From the NCBI RefSeq assembly GCF_000002875.2, contig NC_009420.2, positions 2,146,951-2,210,950 on the forward strand: a stretch of DNA of 64,000 bases, read 5' to 3'. The position numbers and the translations under genes were made by a program. Under the pieces are notes generated by a model. It ran no database searches. It worked only from the letters and a program-made list of their open reading frames with translations, and was not told where the DNA came from. Positions 40,229 through 49,263 of this stretch are shown here, one piece after another. Each line of letters opens with the position of its first letter. Positions within the stretch are counted from its first letter, which is position 1. The stretch is from Leishmania infantum JPCM5. Its lineage: Eukaryota > Euglenozoa > Kinetoplastea > Trypanosomatida > Trypanosomatidae.

Positions 40229-40495
40229 TCACCGATTTGTAATGTAGCGCATCCGCGCCGGATCCGTTCGCTTGACACAGTCGCACACGGTATGGATGTT
40301 GCACTTGCGCTCCCCTGTCTTGATCCACTTGCCGCCCTTGCCTTGCCTCACGTCAAAGCTGACGTTGCGAGAGCTCACCATCTTCAGGTCTCCGCGCTTG
40401 TGCTTTACCTTGCCCTTGCTAGTAAGCTTGCGCGGGCGATCCGCCATGGCGAGTTTCCGCTTCTGCTTTGGGGCCTTCTTGGTGCGCTTGCCCAT
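40229..40495 (-). CDS. Small basic protein of 88 aa, unidentified
   Basis: The ORF is short but looks real: a clean ATG at 40495, high third-position GC, and a compact sequence with a strongly basic N-terminus (MGKRTKKAPKQKRKLAM) followed by an ordered-looking region (RNVSFDVRQGKGGKWIKTGE, CNIHTVCDCVKRTDPARM). The basic head resembles ribosomal, nucleolar or RNA-binding proteins. The Cys and His residues (C-x5-C-x-C with His between) could bind metal but are too few for a firm motif. A second ATG 16 codons in (MADRPRKL) is also possible. No family is recognised. Confidence 0.75.
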   Translation of the reverse strand: MGKRTKKAPKQKRKLAMADRPRKLTSKGKVKHKRGDLKMVSSRNVSFDVRQGKGGKWIKTGERKCNIHTVCDCVKRTDPARMRYITNR

Positions 40496-41110
40496 TGTCG
40501 AGTGTGTGCGTGCTTTTTTGTTCTTGTCCGTCTGTTCTCCAGTGAACCGTAGAGGCTGACTGGCGACAGAGGAGCGCAGAGCGCATTAAATTTCGAACGC
40601 CGGGGTTGCCATCATGAGAGGGGACGAGGTAGGAGAAAAGTGAATGGGAGAGAAAGGCGGCGGCATGCACGTGTGCGAGCGCTTGGAGAGCAGCAGACAC
40701 TCAATGGCTGCAGGCAGCAGATGGATCTGTTCGTCCTGCTCGCTTCCTTCCTCTTTTGTGTGTGTGTGGGTTTATCTTTTTCTCCCGCATCATAACCTTC
40801 ACACCTCAAAGTACCACAAACAAGTGAGTGCGTGTGTGCAGGACATGCGCGGCTGAAAACATAATGCATAGCGTTTTGTGTGTGTCGTCATTCCAGGTTC
40901 AGATCTACATCCCCCAAACAGATCAGCGCCGAGGGGCGAGGTGGTGGTCGCCGTCGGGCGGCGGGGGAGGAGAGCAACGCCCGTGCTCACGCATATCGAC
41001 GGCGTCGATGCATCGAGTGCGCAAAGCGCCTTGCGGTCCCCACGGAGGGAGAAGTCTCGCGTCGGCCCCCCCACACAGAAGACACGCACACGCACACATG
41101 CACCGAGTCG
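40496..41110 (-). other. Intergenic between helical-repeat gene and basic protein gene
   Basis: It holds GT repeats at 40759-40770 and the leader of the 88-aa gene (pyrimidine-rich coding strand near 40515-40640). No gene seen. Confidence 0.6.
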
Positions 41111-43129
41111 TTAATGTGACGCGGCAAACTGCAGTAGTCGCATGGCGTCTGGAAAGTCGGTGCACTGCTGCAGACACTCACAGCACGGCACCAGCTGCTC
41201 CGCTTCCATGTCGTATCGCTGCCCCCACAGGCTGGCAAGGAGCTGGCGGATAGCGTCGTGCTGGCGCGGGCCTGTGCGGCCCATCCGCAGAAGCGCCTTC
41301 AGCGTCCGCATCAAGTCGTCGGCAGTCATGTCCACGCTGTGCGCCTCGACCGCGGCGCAGAGCGGCTCCAACCGGTGCGACTCCTCCCGCGACGCCTCTC
41401 CAAACGTTTCCGCCACGCGGGTCACCACCTCGGCCAACGCGGAGGGAGCGTTCGGGACTGTAGTGCGGAGGTGCTGTGGCTTGATCTGCTCCGTCAGTTC
41501 GAGCACCCGCTCCTTCGGTACTGTCGACCACGTGCGCAACAACACTTCCACAGGATTCTCGTCCGACTCCAGCCGCGGCGCGCGGGGTATGCGCGGGTGG
41601 TCCTGGATGCCGCAGTATAGCAGCGCGTTCATGACGTAGGGACCCTCGTGCGGCTCCATGTCCTTGAGTTTTTCCGTCGCGATGGAGATTGTCCGCTCGA
41701 CCTTGGTGTGCCACGTTTGACGGAGCTCCAGAGGCACTTGATCCGCGGGCACGCCGCCCAGGGCGTAAAGGAGTTTGCACCGCTCCGCTGTCGTGAGGCG
41801 GCCAACGCTGCGGCGGGTCTGCCGCGCTGTCATGAGTTTGTACTTGGGGTGCTGGATGCCGAGGCACGCAAGGCCGTGGCCGACATCGATATACCACTGC
41901 GGCGGGAGGGTGTATTCACTGTCGTTCAAAGGGTCGGCAAGAGCTCGGCGCGCGCGAGGCGACAATGAGTGCTGCCCCTTTCCATCACACCTTCCTGCTT
42001 TTTCCAACGATTGAGAGGGAGAGGAGGATGAGGGGCTTTTGGTGCTGCGCCGCTGCTGTTGGTGCGCATGGGGGGCGCGCAGTGCGTGCAGGAAGACGCC
42101 ATTCATGAGTCTCGCCTCGCTCGGAGGTGGTTGCCGCAGCATGGCGAGTCCGAGAACGTGCAGCCGCATCGCCTCCGCGTTGCACTTCTCGGCTTCGATC
42201 AGACTCGAGAAGAACTTCTGATGAATGTGGCGGTGCTGCAGTGTGCCGAGATAAAAGATGACCTGGCACAGCTGCTGACTGGACAAGATTGCATGCTGAG
42301 AGAAGAGGACGTCGCAGCTACGATTGCACACCTCCGCGTCATAGAGTCCCGTCTGCGCCATCGTTGCGAGGCACATGCCGGCATCTGTGCGATTCAGCTC
42401 CAGCTTGCGCAGAGATGTCAAAAGGCCGCGCGCACCGACGCAGCGCTGCATCTTGGCTTCCATTCGTATCTTCGCCTTCGCGGGCAGCAGGCCGTTCTTG
42501 TCTGCGCCGACAGCGGGGAAGTGAAACCCCTTACCGTAGATCCGGCTGGTCGTCTCGAGGAGCGATAGCACACTGAGCGTCGTTGGCCTTTCTCGCTCCA
42601 GAGACCACAACTGCATGGCATGACGATATACTGACAAGAGAAACGAGTCGAATCGGTGCGCTGACGCTGTGGGGGGCGCGGTCGTCGACGACCTTGACGC
42701 CCGTGACGCGCCGAGATCCGAGTGCGATGGGAGCCCTGCCAACTCTAGTAGGCGGGCCTGGCAGTCGTCCAGGGCACTGGTGGAGCGAAGAAGCGAGCAG
42801 AGCTCGTTGAGGTTAATGCAGCCGCCAAGGTGGCCGCCGTCGTCGTACTTTGCCGTAAGGGCCGCGCAAAAGTCCAGCGCGTCCAACGCAGGCAGCACGT
42901 CCTCGTCCGGTGCGAAGCGCAGCACTGTCGCACACGACCGCAGCAGCTTCGGCACCAACATGGAAATCCGCGAGTTCACGCTGGACGGCAACTCGATCGC
43001 AGGGAGCTGCTCCCGCAGGAGCTGGATGCCTTCGTGAGCCAAAAGAAGCGGCGCACCGCGGCGCTGGAGCAAGTCCACCTGTATTCGCGAGAGCTCAGCG
43101 CAAAGTCCGGCCAAGCTGACGCTGTGCAT
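41111..43129 (-). CDS. Helical-repeat protein, possibly organellar RNA-binding
   Basis: The product is 672 aa from the ATG at 43129; the longer frame begins with GTG and has no other ATG. It is built of short repeated helical pairs, for example LNRTDAGMCLATMAQTGLY, LSSQQLCQVIFYLGTLQHRH, LTTAERCKLLYALGGVP and MTADDLMRTLKALLRMGRTG, which resemble the degenerate repeats of FASTK/RAP or heptatricopeptide-like mitochondrial proteins. No RAP domain is seen at the end. A Ser/Gln/Arg-rich linker sits around 365-400. The N-terminus is not a clear presequence. Function is unknown; RNA binding in the mitochondrion is inference from the repeat style. Confidence 0.75.
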   Translation of the reverse strand: MHSVSLAGLCAELSRIQVDLLQRRGAPLLLAHEGIQLLREQLPAIELPSSVNSRISMLVPKLLRSCATVLRFAPDEDVLPALDALDFCAALTAKYDDGGHLGGCINLNELCSLLRSTSALDDCQARLLELAGLPSHSDLGASRASRSSTTAPPTASAHRFDSFLLSVYRHAMQLWSLERERPTTLSVLSLLETTSRIYGKGFHFPAVGADKNGLLPAKAKIRMEAKMQRCVGARGLLTSLRKLELNRTDAGMCLATMAQTGLYDAEVCNRSCDVLFSQHAILSSQQLCQVIFYLGTLQHRHIHQKFFSSLIEAEKCNAEAMRLHVLGLAMLRQPPPSEARLMNGVFLHALRAPHAHQQQRRSTKSPSSSSPSQSLEKAGRCDGKGQHSLSPRARRALADPLNDSEYTLPPQWYIDVGHGLACLGIQHPKYKLMTARQTRRSVGRLTTAERCKLLYALGGVPADQVPLELRQTWHTKVERTISIATEKLKDMEPHEGPYVMNALLYCGIQDHPRIPRAPRLESDENPVEVLLRTWSTVPKERVLELTEQIKPQHLRTTVPNAPSALAEVVTRVAETFGEASREESHRLEPLCAAVEAHSVDMTADDLMRTLKALLRMGRTGPRQHDAIRQLLASLWGQRYDMEAEQLVPCCECLQQCTDFPDAMRLLQFAASH

Positions 43130-43529
43130 TATGATGACGCGAACGCCCGACTGCGGGCTCGCCGACGGCACCTAGGGACAAAAGCAAGGGCGATAGGGTG
43201 GTGGTGTGTGTATGTGGGTGAGTCGACACGCTATGGCACACGCTGTCAACGTACTGCCGTCGCCGGGAGAAATGAAAGACCAAACAAGGAAAAGAGAGAA
43301 GTCATCGACGACACGCAGGGGTAGCAGCGCCTGGCAAAGAGCCGCAGGGAGAGAGAGAAAGAGCGGGGTACGGGAAGGGGAGGGGCAGAAAGAAGGAAGG
43401 TACAGGGATGCAAGGCAGGCCAAGAGGAGGAGGACTGCTCTGTGTGTGTGTGTGGTGCGCCCCGCAGGGAGAGGAGAAAAGAAGCAAACAGGGCAAGGTT
43501 GCAGCACCAGCTGGTGCGTTCGAGCAGGT
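43130..43529 (-). other. Intergenic
   Basis: GA-rich on the plus strand (43340-43400, 43470-43490), giving the pyrimidine tract for the helical-repeat gene. A GT run lies at 43441-43453. No gene seen. Confidence 0.6.
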
Positions 43530-43684
43530 CTATTCCACCTGCGCCTCAACATAGGGCAGCCGCGCGCGATCCCAAGAAAATGACCATTTACCGTCATCTT
43601 CGATGAGTAGGTGTATCAATCCTTCGTTGCGCGCAGTGGTGACGAGCTCCACGTACTGGCGCGCTCCTCGCACCGCACGACAGG
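43530..43684 (-). other. Out-of-frame coding-like tail after the coiled-coil gene
   Basis: Directly after the stop of the gene at 43685-45868, one of the other frames reads RGARQYVELVTTARNEGLIH, then LLIEDDGKWSFSWDRARLPY, then VEAQVE and a stop at 43530. Composition and codon choice look like true coding sequence, and the frame overlaps the end of the upstream gene. It may be the original C-terminus, displaced by a frameshift (mutation or sequencing error). Confidence 0.45.
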
Positions 43685-45868
43685 CTATGCCTCGGCAGTG
43701 GGGGAAAGCGCCAGGCTTCGCTGACTCGGGCTGCCGAGACCCAAGTTGTAGCCGTAGTAGTACCCACCAGCCGAGATGGAACCTACATGGCCCACCGACG
43801 AGGTGCCGAGGGAAACGCTCTGCGCGAGCTGGGGTGGGCACATGAAGTGCGAAAGCGCCCGCGAAGAGTTCTGCGAGGCGTCGCTACTTTTCCGTCGCGA
43901 GGAGCGCTGGATAGAGTGCTGAAGCGAGTAGGAAGCGAGGCTGTACGCATCCTGGCTCTGGGACGTGTAGGGGCCTGCAGGCGACTCCTCCGAGAAACGT
44001 GTCCCGGCGTTCTGCGATGACGGTTGCGACGAGGCCGAGTCTGAGTAGTTGTGGAAGCTCGAGTCGCGGTGGTGCGCTTCGGTGGACTGACGCAGCGAGG
44101 GATGGCAAAAGGCCGCAATGTTGGATGAGGACGATGTGGATGCGCTGCTGTCGGAGGGTATCGGCCGCAACGCCTGCAGCAGATTCGCCCGCGACGCAGC
44201 GCTCGCGTGGTCGCCACGACCGAGCATCGCCGCGGCAGCTGGGTTGCTTCCAGCGGCACACGCCCTGGTCGAAGCCGTGACGAAGGCAGAGGGAACGTTC
44301 ATGGACTGCACGCTAATGGGTTGGCGGCCGCCGAGGATCACGCCTGCTCTGTACGGGCTCGGGATCACTGAATGCAGCGCCTTTTGCAGCTCTGCCGCAT
44401 CCCCCTCAGTGCTTTCCTCAGATGTGCTGCTCGAGGATGACGCATATTCCTGTGCAGGCGACAGTGCGCTCGTTTGCAGACCCAGCTGGTTGTGACGCTG
44501 CTGCGAAGAGGGGGCTTGCGCTGACGGTGCCGGCGATGGCGTCGACGCAGCTTGGACCGCCCTCGTTGCTGCTGTTGCGTCCTCCGGCACATGACTCAAC
44601 GCAGGGGAGTTGTAGGCCGACGACAGGGCGCTGTAGTTGTATATGCCCTGCTCGCTATGGATGATGCTGCTCGCAGCACTACCGTATTGCAAGGAGCCGG
44701 CTTGCAGGGAGGCGCGCTTGCTGGACACGGGCGACTCGGACAGCGCGCCCGGTGCCTCGCAGCCGGGGGGAAAGGTCGAGAGGCTGCACTGGCCTGTCCC
44801 TTCTGATGAATGCCAAGCAGCGCGGCGCTCGGCCTCCTGTTCTGACGGCGAAAGCTGCCGTTTGCTTGAAGTGATGCTGGCCGACTGGTGCAGCAGAGAG
44901 GCGGCCGCTGCCGGCTCCGTAGCTGGGGCAACTTTCTTCCGGGGACTCGCCACTGTGGTCGCGTTCATGACATACGTGCGACGCACTTCTGATCGTGACG
45001 GCGATGTGGTTGCCGACCGGGTCGGCGACGTTGCCATCGGCATGACATTGCTGCGGTCTGGGGTCCTCTCCTGCTCGTTTGCCGCTTCTTGTTGCCGCTG
45101 CGCTCGTAGACGGCTCACGACAGAGGTCGCTATGGGAGTCGGCGCCGTCGCGTTTGCCGATGGTGGCTCCTCTCGTGTTGGCGCAACATGGATGGGGTTC
45201 GCGCTGGTGCTTCGCTCGCCGGCGAAGAGGGTGTCACCTTGCCCCTGCGCCAGTGCGGGCTTAGTGCGCTTCCCGTGGCCATCCTTTTTCAGCACCACAA
45301 GCGTCGGAGAGGACGAGGTGGTGGTCAAAGACGGCGAGGATGTGCGTGCCGGTCCTGCATTCGTGTGCGACAGGAAGCGTGTCGGCTTGTTGCCCTGAAT
45401 GTGCGACGAGGATATGGTAAGCGGGGCGTCAGAGGACCTCTGTGACTGGCTCCTTGATGGCGCTGCACAAGGGCTGGATCGAGAACTAGATGAGCCGGCT
45501 CTGCGAGATGCGGCAGGTCGGAGATGTCTGCTTGGATGGCGGTGATGGCGTGACGGCTGCCGTCTTCGCCGGCCGTGGGAGACTTCGGCATCGTTGCGTT
45601 GCTGCTGCTGCTGCTGTGCCAGAAGCAGTTGCGCCAGCGGTAGTATCTCTTTGTACGAGTCCAAGGTAACTTGTAGGCCTTTCGGGGTACCGGAGCTGGT
45701 GGCTTTAGAAAGCGGTGCCACCTGCCGTGGGTCTACGTGGCTGCTGCGGTGGTGTGGATCAGGTAGAGGTGCCTCCATCGCCTGTGTCACACGGTGCACC
45801 ATGAGGCGCAGCCGCATCACCTCAGCACTGAGGTGCTCCACCTCCTGTTCCAGAATATCCATGTACAT
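43685..45868 (-). CDS. Ser-rich protein with N-terminal coiled coil
   Basis: The product is 727 aa. Residues about 1-32 (MYMDILEQEVEHLSAEVMRL, then MVHRVTQAM) form a short leucine-zipper-like coiled coil. Almost all the rest is low complexity, dominated by Ser, Ala, Gln, Pro and Thr, with short basic patches (RRRRQPSRHHRH). A slightly more ordered segment near the end (GSISAGGYYYGYNLGLG) precedes the stop. No domain is recognised. Such proteins in trypanosomatids are often cytoskeletal or RNA-granule associated, but that is only a general possibility. The ATG at 45868 is the first in frame. The C-terminus may be wrong: see the out-of-frame tail immediately downstream. Confidence 0.75.
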   Translation of the reverse strand: MYMDILEQEVEHLSAEVMRLRLMVHRVTQAMEAPLPDPHHRSSHVDPRQVAPLSKATSSGTPKGLQVTLDSYKEILPLAQLLLAQQQQQQRNDAEVSHGRRRRQPSRHHRHPSRHLRPAASRRAGSSSSRSSPCAAPSRSQSQRSSDAPLTISSSHIQGNKPTRFLSHTNAGPARTSSPSLTTTSSSPTLVVLKKDGHGKRTKPALAQGQGDTLFAGERSTSANPIHVAPTREEPPSANATAPTPIATSVVSRLRAQRQQEAANEQERTPDRSNVMPMATSPTRSATTSPSRSEVRRTYVMNATTVASPRKKVAPATEPAAAASLLHQSASITSSKRQLSPSEQEAERRAAWHSSEGTGQCSLSTFPPGCEAPGALSESPVSSKRASLQAGSLQYGSAASSIIHSEQGIYNYSALSSAYNSPALSHVPEDATAATRAVQAASTPSPAPSAQAPSSQQRHNQLGLQTSALSPAQEYASSSSSTSEESTEGDAAELQKALHSVIPSPYRAGVILGGRQPISVQSMNVPSAFVTASTRACAAGSNPAAAAMLGRGDHASAASRANLLQALRPIPSDSSASTSSSSNIAAFCHPSLRQSTEAHHRDSSFHNYSDSASSQPSSQNAGTRFSEESPAGPYTSQSQDAYSLASYSLQHSIQRSSRRKSSDASQNSSRALSHFMCPPQLAQSVSLGTSSVGHVGSISAGGYYYGYNLGLGSPSQRSLALSPTAEA

Positions 45869-46555
45869 GGTAACGAAAACAACCTCCTTTTGTGCTGCTA
45901 GAGGCGATTGCTAGACAGAAAGCAACTATACGAGACCTCATAATAGAAGGACGCCGACCCCCATGAACAGAGACTTGCTGAGGGTTGTCTGTTACTCGCT
46001 TCCTCCTCCCCTCGACACAGACTAGAGAGCAAACAAGCAGCATGCAGAAGGGGGAGGGTTAGGGCATCACATGAATCAATGAAAACGAAAAGAGTGCAGC
46101 GGGAGAAGGATAACGGGATGGATGAGTGAGGTGGGCATTTCAAGGGTTTGCCCCGCCACGTCGCCATCAAAGAGAGGGCAGCTGCGTTCGTCGAAGGGGA
46201 CCGACACATTCAACACGAATCGGCCATCATATGGCACGTGCACGCGTGCTGGAGGGTACCCCCTTTCAGGGGAGCGTGTCTTGCCAACATGACGCCGGTG
46301 CAGCTCCAGAAGAGGCAACGACAAAAAAAAAGAAACATGCTGCAGCGCGAGAGAGTCTTCTAGGGCCTTACTTGCACGTTGACTCCATCACATGGCATGC
46401 GCCAGAGGAGTCAGTGACAGCAATGCGATGGAACGACAGAGGCGGCAGAGGCGCAACGAGCGCGTGACGACGCAACGGCTTGTGGGCCGCTGGTGAAAAC
46501 CAGCGTCGCGACCTGCCTGCCACCCATCGTGTGACAGGGCGTCGCCACGGCTGCT
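45869..46555 (-). other. Intergenic between TruD-like and coiled-coil genes
   Basis: It includes a nine-base A-run at 46323-46331 and a pyrimidine tract with TAG near 46005-46050 on the coding strand for the coiled-coil gene. A frame at 46076-46324 has protein-like stretches but no ATG at its start. No gene called. Confidence 0.55.
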
Positions 46556-48598
46556 TTACTCATCCTCCGTCCCTGAGTCTTTGCCTTGACCGTTCTCCGT
46601 CGTAGGAATGCAAAACTCTCGTAGCACACTCGTCGCGTAGCTGCCGGGTGGCAGTGAGAAGGTGGCGACCACGACTTGCACCGGTCCCGTCGGCTCCAGC
46701 ACCGATGCCGCGTTGCCGGCGCTGCTGACCGCCGGTGTCACGATACCTTCTGCGTCGCAGTGTTTCTCCCAGTCGGACTTCAGCACAGGGGTTCGCCAGC
46801 CAGCCACTGTCTCCGCACGCAGTGAGAAGCCCTTGGGTCGCACCCCCAGCGCACGGTACGTGCCGTGGAAGTGAAACACCTTCATCAGCGCCAGCGCCTC
46901 CTTCGACGCAAAGTCGATGCCCAGCGCCGCGAGCACAGCATCATAGTCGTCTCGCGTGCAGCCAAACGAGGAGGGGTACACGAGATCTTGATCTGGCCCT
47001 GGGATCGGCAGAAGGACGTCCTCGAGGCCAAAACGCGCGCAGTCGTCTTCGCTGGTCAGACGACGGGCAGCAGGCAGCTTGGAGTCGTCGAAGTTCGGCG
47101 TTGGTTGCGCATCCCTGGCCGCCACGCGCTCCTGATACGTCGATTCAAGCACGAGATCACCCACCTCGGCGTGTGCTCGACCCTTGTCGGACAGCCGCGA
47201 CGAGGCCAGTAGGTTCCATACAAGACTCTGCACAGAGTGAAAGTACATCATCCCCATGGTACGTGAGAGGGCCTGCAACGAGCCCAGGTAGTCGTTCGGA
47301 TTCGTCGACAGGTGTTTGAGGATGTCGCGCTCCTGGTAGCAATAGTACGGCGCCGCCTGTAGCGCTGCCACGTAGTCGCTCGCGTCGAAGAGCTCCACTA
47401 CCCGCTGCATCTCCGGCACCATGCGCGCTTTGGACTCCAGGATCAGGCGAAGGCCCTCGCGAAGGCGCCCCTGCAGGAACTGGACGCCAACGTCACTGGT
47501 CAAGACGCTTGTCGTGCCGAAGCGCTGAGGGCCAAAGTAGTTGATGACCCCCACCTCTTGCACGACGCGTTCTACCTCGTGCAGGTCCTGCGCCGTAAGC
47601 GCGTGGCACACGGAAGTCTCGCCTTCGGCAGCCGACGGCGCGGCAGGGAACATTCGGAGAACAATACGAAAGTGGTTCCCGAGAGCGTCGCCGAGGCGCA
47701 ACCCGTGCTTCTCCTCCGTGAAGCCGCATACCTTGATGACGTTGTGTGCTCCGAAGGCGCGACTGTTGATCGTCATGAGTCGCTCCACTGTTGTTTCGCG
47801 TACAGCAACGCGCTGCAGCGTGACGGCCCGCTTGTCCTTGGTGCCGCAGAACTGCAGCTGTCGCGAGGAGAGCTTCAGGTGGTGGGCGAGCATGCGCAGC
47901 GCCTGGTTGTTGTCCGTGTTCTCCTTGTAAAGCGTGAAGTGGTGGTACTTCGGCTCCGGGCGGTTGGCGCGAGAGCGGCGACGCTCTTCCCGGCGGTCGG
48001 CCGCGTTTGCCTTGAAGACGGTCACGACCCCATCCACCGTGTTGCTCACGTGCGTGCCGCCGAGACACGTCTTGATGGCCTTGTGAAGCGCGGCGCGCTT
48101 CTCCTTGTCGGTGACACTCGGCAGCGGAATCGACTTGGCCGCACCGGCCAGTCCGGTACGCAGATTCGCAAGGTCCTCGGTGCTGATCAGGGGTCCGATC
48201 ACTTCCTCGACGGTGCTGCACGGTACCGGCGCGCCCGCCTCCGCGACCTTTGGCGCGACTACCGTTTTACCGTGGTCCTCCTGCGCGTCACGAGAACGCT
48301 TGAGGGAGCTGATGATTACGCCGTTCGGTGCAGAATCATCTGCACTCTTGATTGAGGCACTGCCGCCTAGCTCGAGCACAAGGGGAGCACCATCGCCGTA
48401 AAAGGCGGGCAGCTCACGTACCTCAAAGTCCGTGTAGAGCGTCTTGAGCGAAGCGACGGGGAGTGACCGAGCGCCGTCGCCGTTGGCATCGCCACGGTAT
48501 AGCGCCACAAGTCGACGTTTGGCGCCAATGCTCTCCTCGCGTGCGGTGTGCCGGCGCACTACCGTGGCGAGAAACTGCGACAGTTGATCGAGGTTCAT
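46556..48598 (-). CDS. tRNA/RNA pseudouridine synthase, TruD/PUS7 family
   Basis: The product is 680 aa. The catalytic segment is QLQFCGTKDKRAVTLQRVAV, with the TruD-family catalytic Asp at about residue 253. Other family stretches are YHHFTLYKENTDNNQALRML just before it, LGDALGNHFRIVLR, and VINYFGPQRFGTTSVLTSDV. It converts uridine to pseudouridine; yeast Pus7 acts at tRNA position 13, pre-tRNA-Tyr U35, U2 snRNA and mRNA. An insert of about 100 residues sits in the N-terminal region and another in the TRUD insertion domain, common in the eukaryotic enzymes. I chose the ATG at 48598: the upstream extension (to ATG 48811) crosses a long pyrimidine tract and several AGs, the likely splice acceptor. 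Confidence 0.92.
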   Translation of the reverse strand: MNLDQLSQFLATVVRRHTAREESIGAKRRLVALYRGDANGDGARSLPVASLKTLYTDFEVRELPAFYGDGAPLVLELGGSASIKSADDSAPNGVIISSLKRSRDAQEDHGKTVVAPKVAEAGAPVPCSTVEEVIGPLISTEDLANLRTGLAGAAKSIPLPSVTDKEKRAALHKAIKTCLGGTHVSNTVDGVVTVFKANAADRREERRRSRANRPEPKYHHFTLYKENTDNNQALRMLAHHLKLSSRQLQFCGTKDKRAVTLQRVAVRETTVERLMTINSRAFGAHNVIKVCGFTEEKHGLRLGDALGNHFRIVLRMFPAAPSAAEGETSVCHALTAQDLHEVERVVQEVGVINYFGPQRFGTTSVLTSDVGVQFLQGRLREGLRLILESKARMVPEMQRVVELFDASDYVAALQAAPYYCYQERDILKHLSTNPNDYLGSLQALSRTMGMMYFHSVQSLVWNLLASSRLSDKGRAHAEVGDLVLESTYQERVAARDAQPTPNFDDSKLPAARRLTSEDDCARFGLEDVLLPIPGPDQDLVYPSSFGCTRDDYDAVLAALGIDFASKEALALMKVFHFHGTYRALGVRPKGFSLRAETVAGWRTPVLKSDWEKHCDAEGIVTPAVSSAGNAASVLEPTGPVQVVVATFSLPPGSYATSVLREFCIPTTENGQGKDSGTEDE

Positions 48599-49263
48599 TG
48601 TACCCGTCGGGCAGCCTCCGCGACTGCGCTGCGACGTCGGTGCGCACGGGCGCTCGCACGAGCGAGGATGAATCGGGTTTAAGTAAGCATGCAACGGGAA
48701 GGAGAGAGCGAGAAGGCGGGAGGGATGGGACACCCGAGAAGGGAGATCAGCAGAGGGGGAGGAAGAAGAGGAAGAAAAGGAAAGCCAGCGAGGCGGCAGA
48801 CTTCGCCGCATGCACGACAAAAAAAAGACGCGTCATGAGATGCGTACGTTTCCTCTTGGGCAGGCCCTTGTTCATGCAGCGGTGGCTCTCTCTCAAACAC
48901 GGTTGGGCTCCTTGTGGAGGCGCACTCGCCCCTGCCCACGCACTGAGGGTAAGTCTGTGCGTGTGTGTGTGGGGGGGGAGGACAAAAGAGAAAATGTGCT
49001 CTCCGGTGTTTGTCACTCGACCAGCTGCGGCGCACCGCATCGGAGCAGCTTCGCGCGCACACACACATACACGAATAGCGCGGGGCTAAGCACGCCAGGC
49101 ACCGGTACGCTACGCGCGCACACGGGGTAGACACGGCAAAGGAGAAGAGACGACCGAGCCCACGCAGGCGCTAAGGGAATCCGCCATCGACGACGGCGCA
49201 GCAGCTAAGAGTTCAACAATGGGGCGACACGCAGCAGCGCTCGATTAAACGCGTGCCCCGGCC
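48599..49263 (-). other. Intergenic between RAB3GAP2-like and TruD genes
   Basis: The coding strand has a long pyrimidine tract at about 48690-48780 followed by GCAG near 48620, the TruD acceptor. A GT/G run lies at 48960-48978. No gene seen. Confidence 0.6.

Noticed and set aside
46076..46324. Minus-strand open frame with protein-like stretches (RFVLNVSVPFDERSC)
   Set aside because: It begins at TTG; the first ATG is near its end, and it sits between the TruD stop and the next gene's acceptor. Without conservation data it cannot be called a gene.
48599..48811. N-terminal extension of the TruD gene from ATG 48811
   Set aside because: The extension is encoded by a pyrimidine tract with AGs, i.e. 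the splice acceptor, and looks like Ser/Pro filler.
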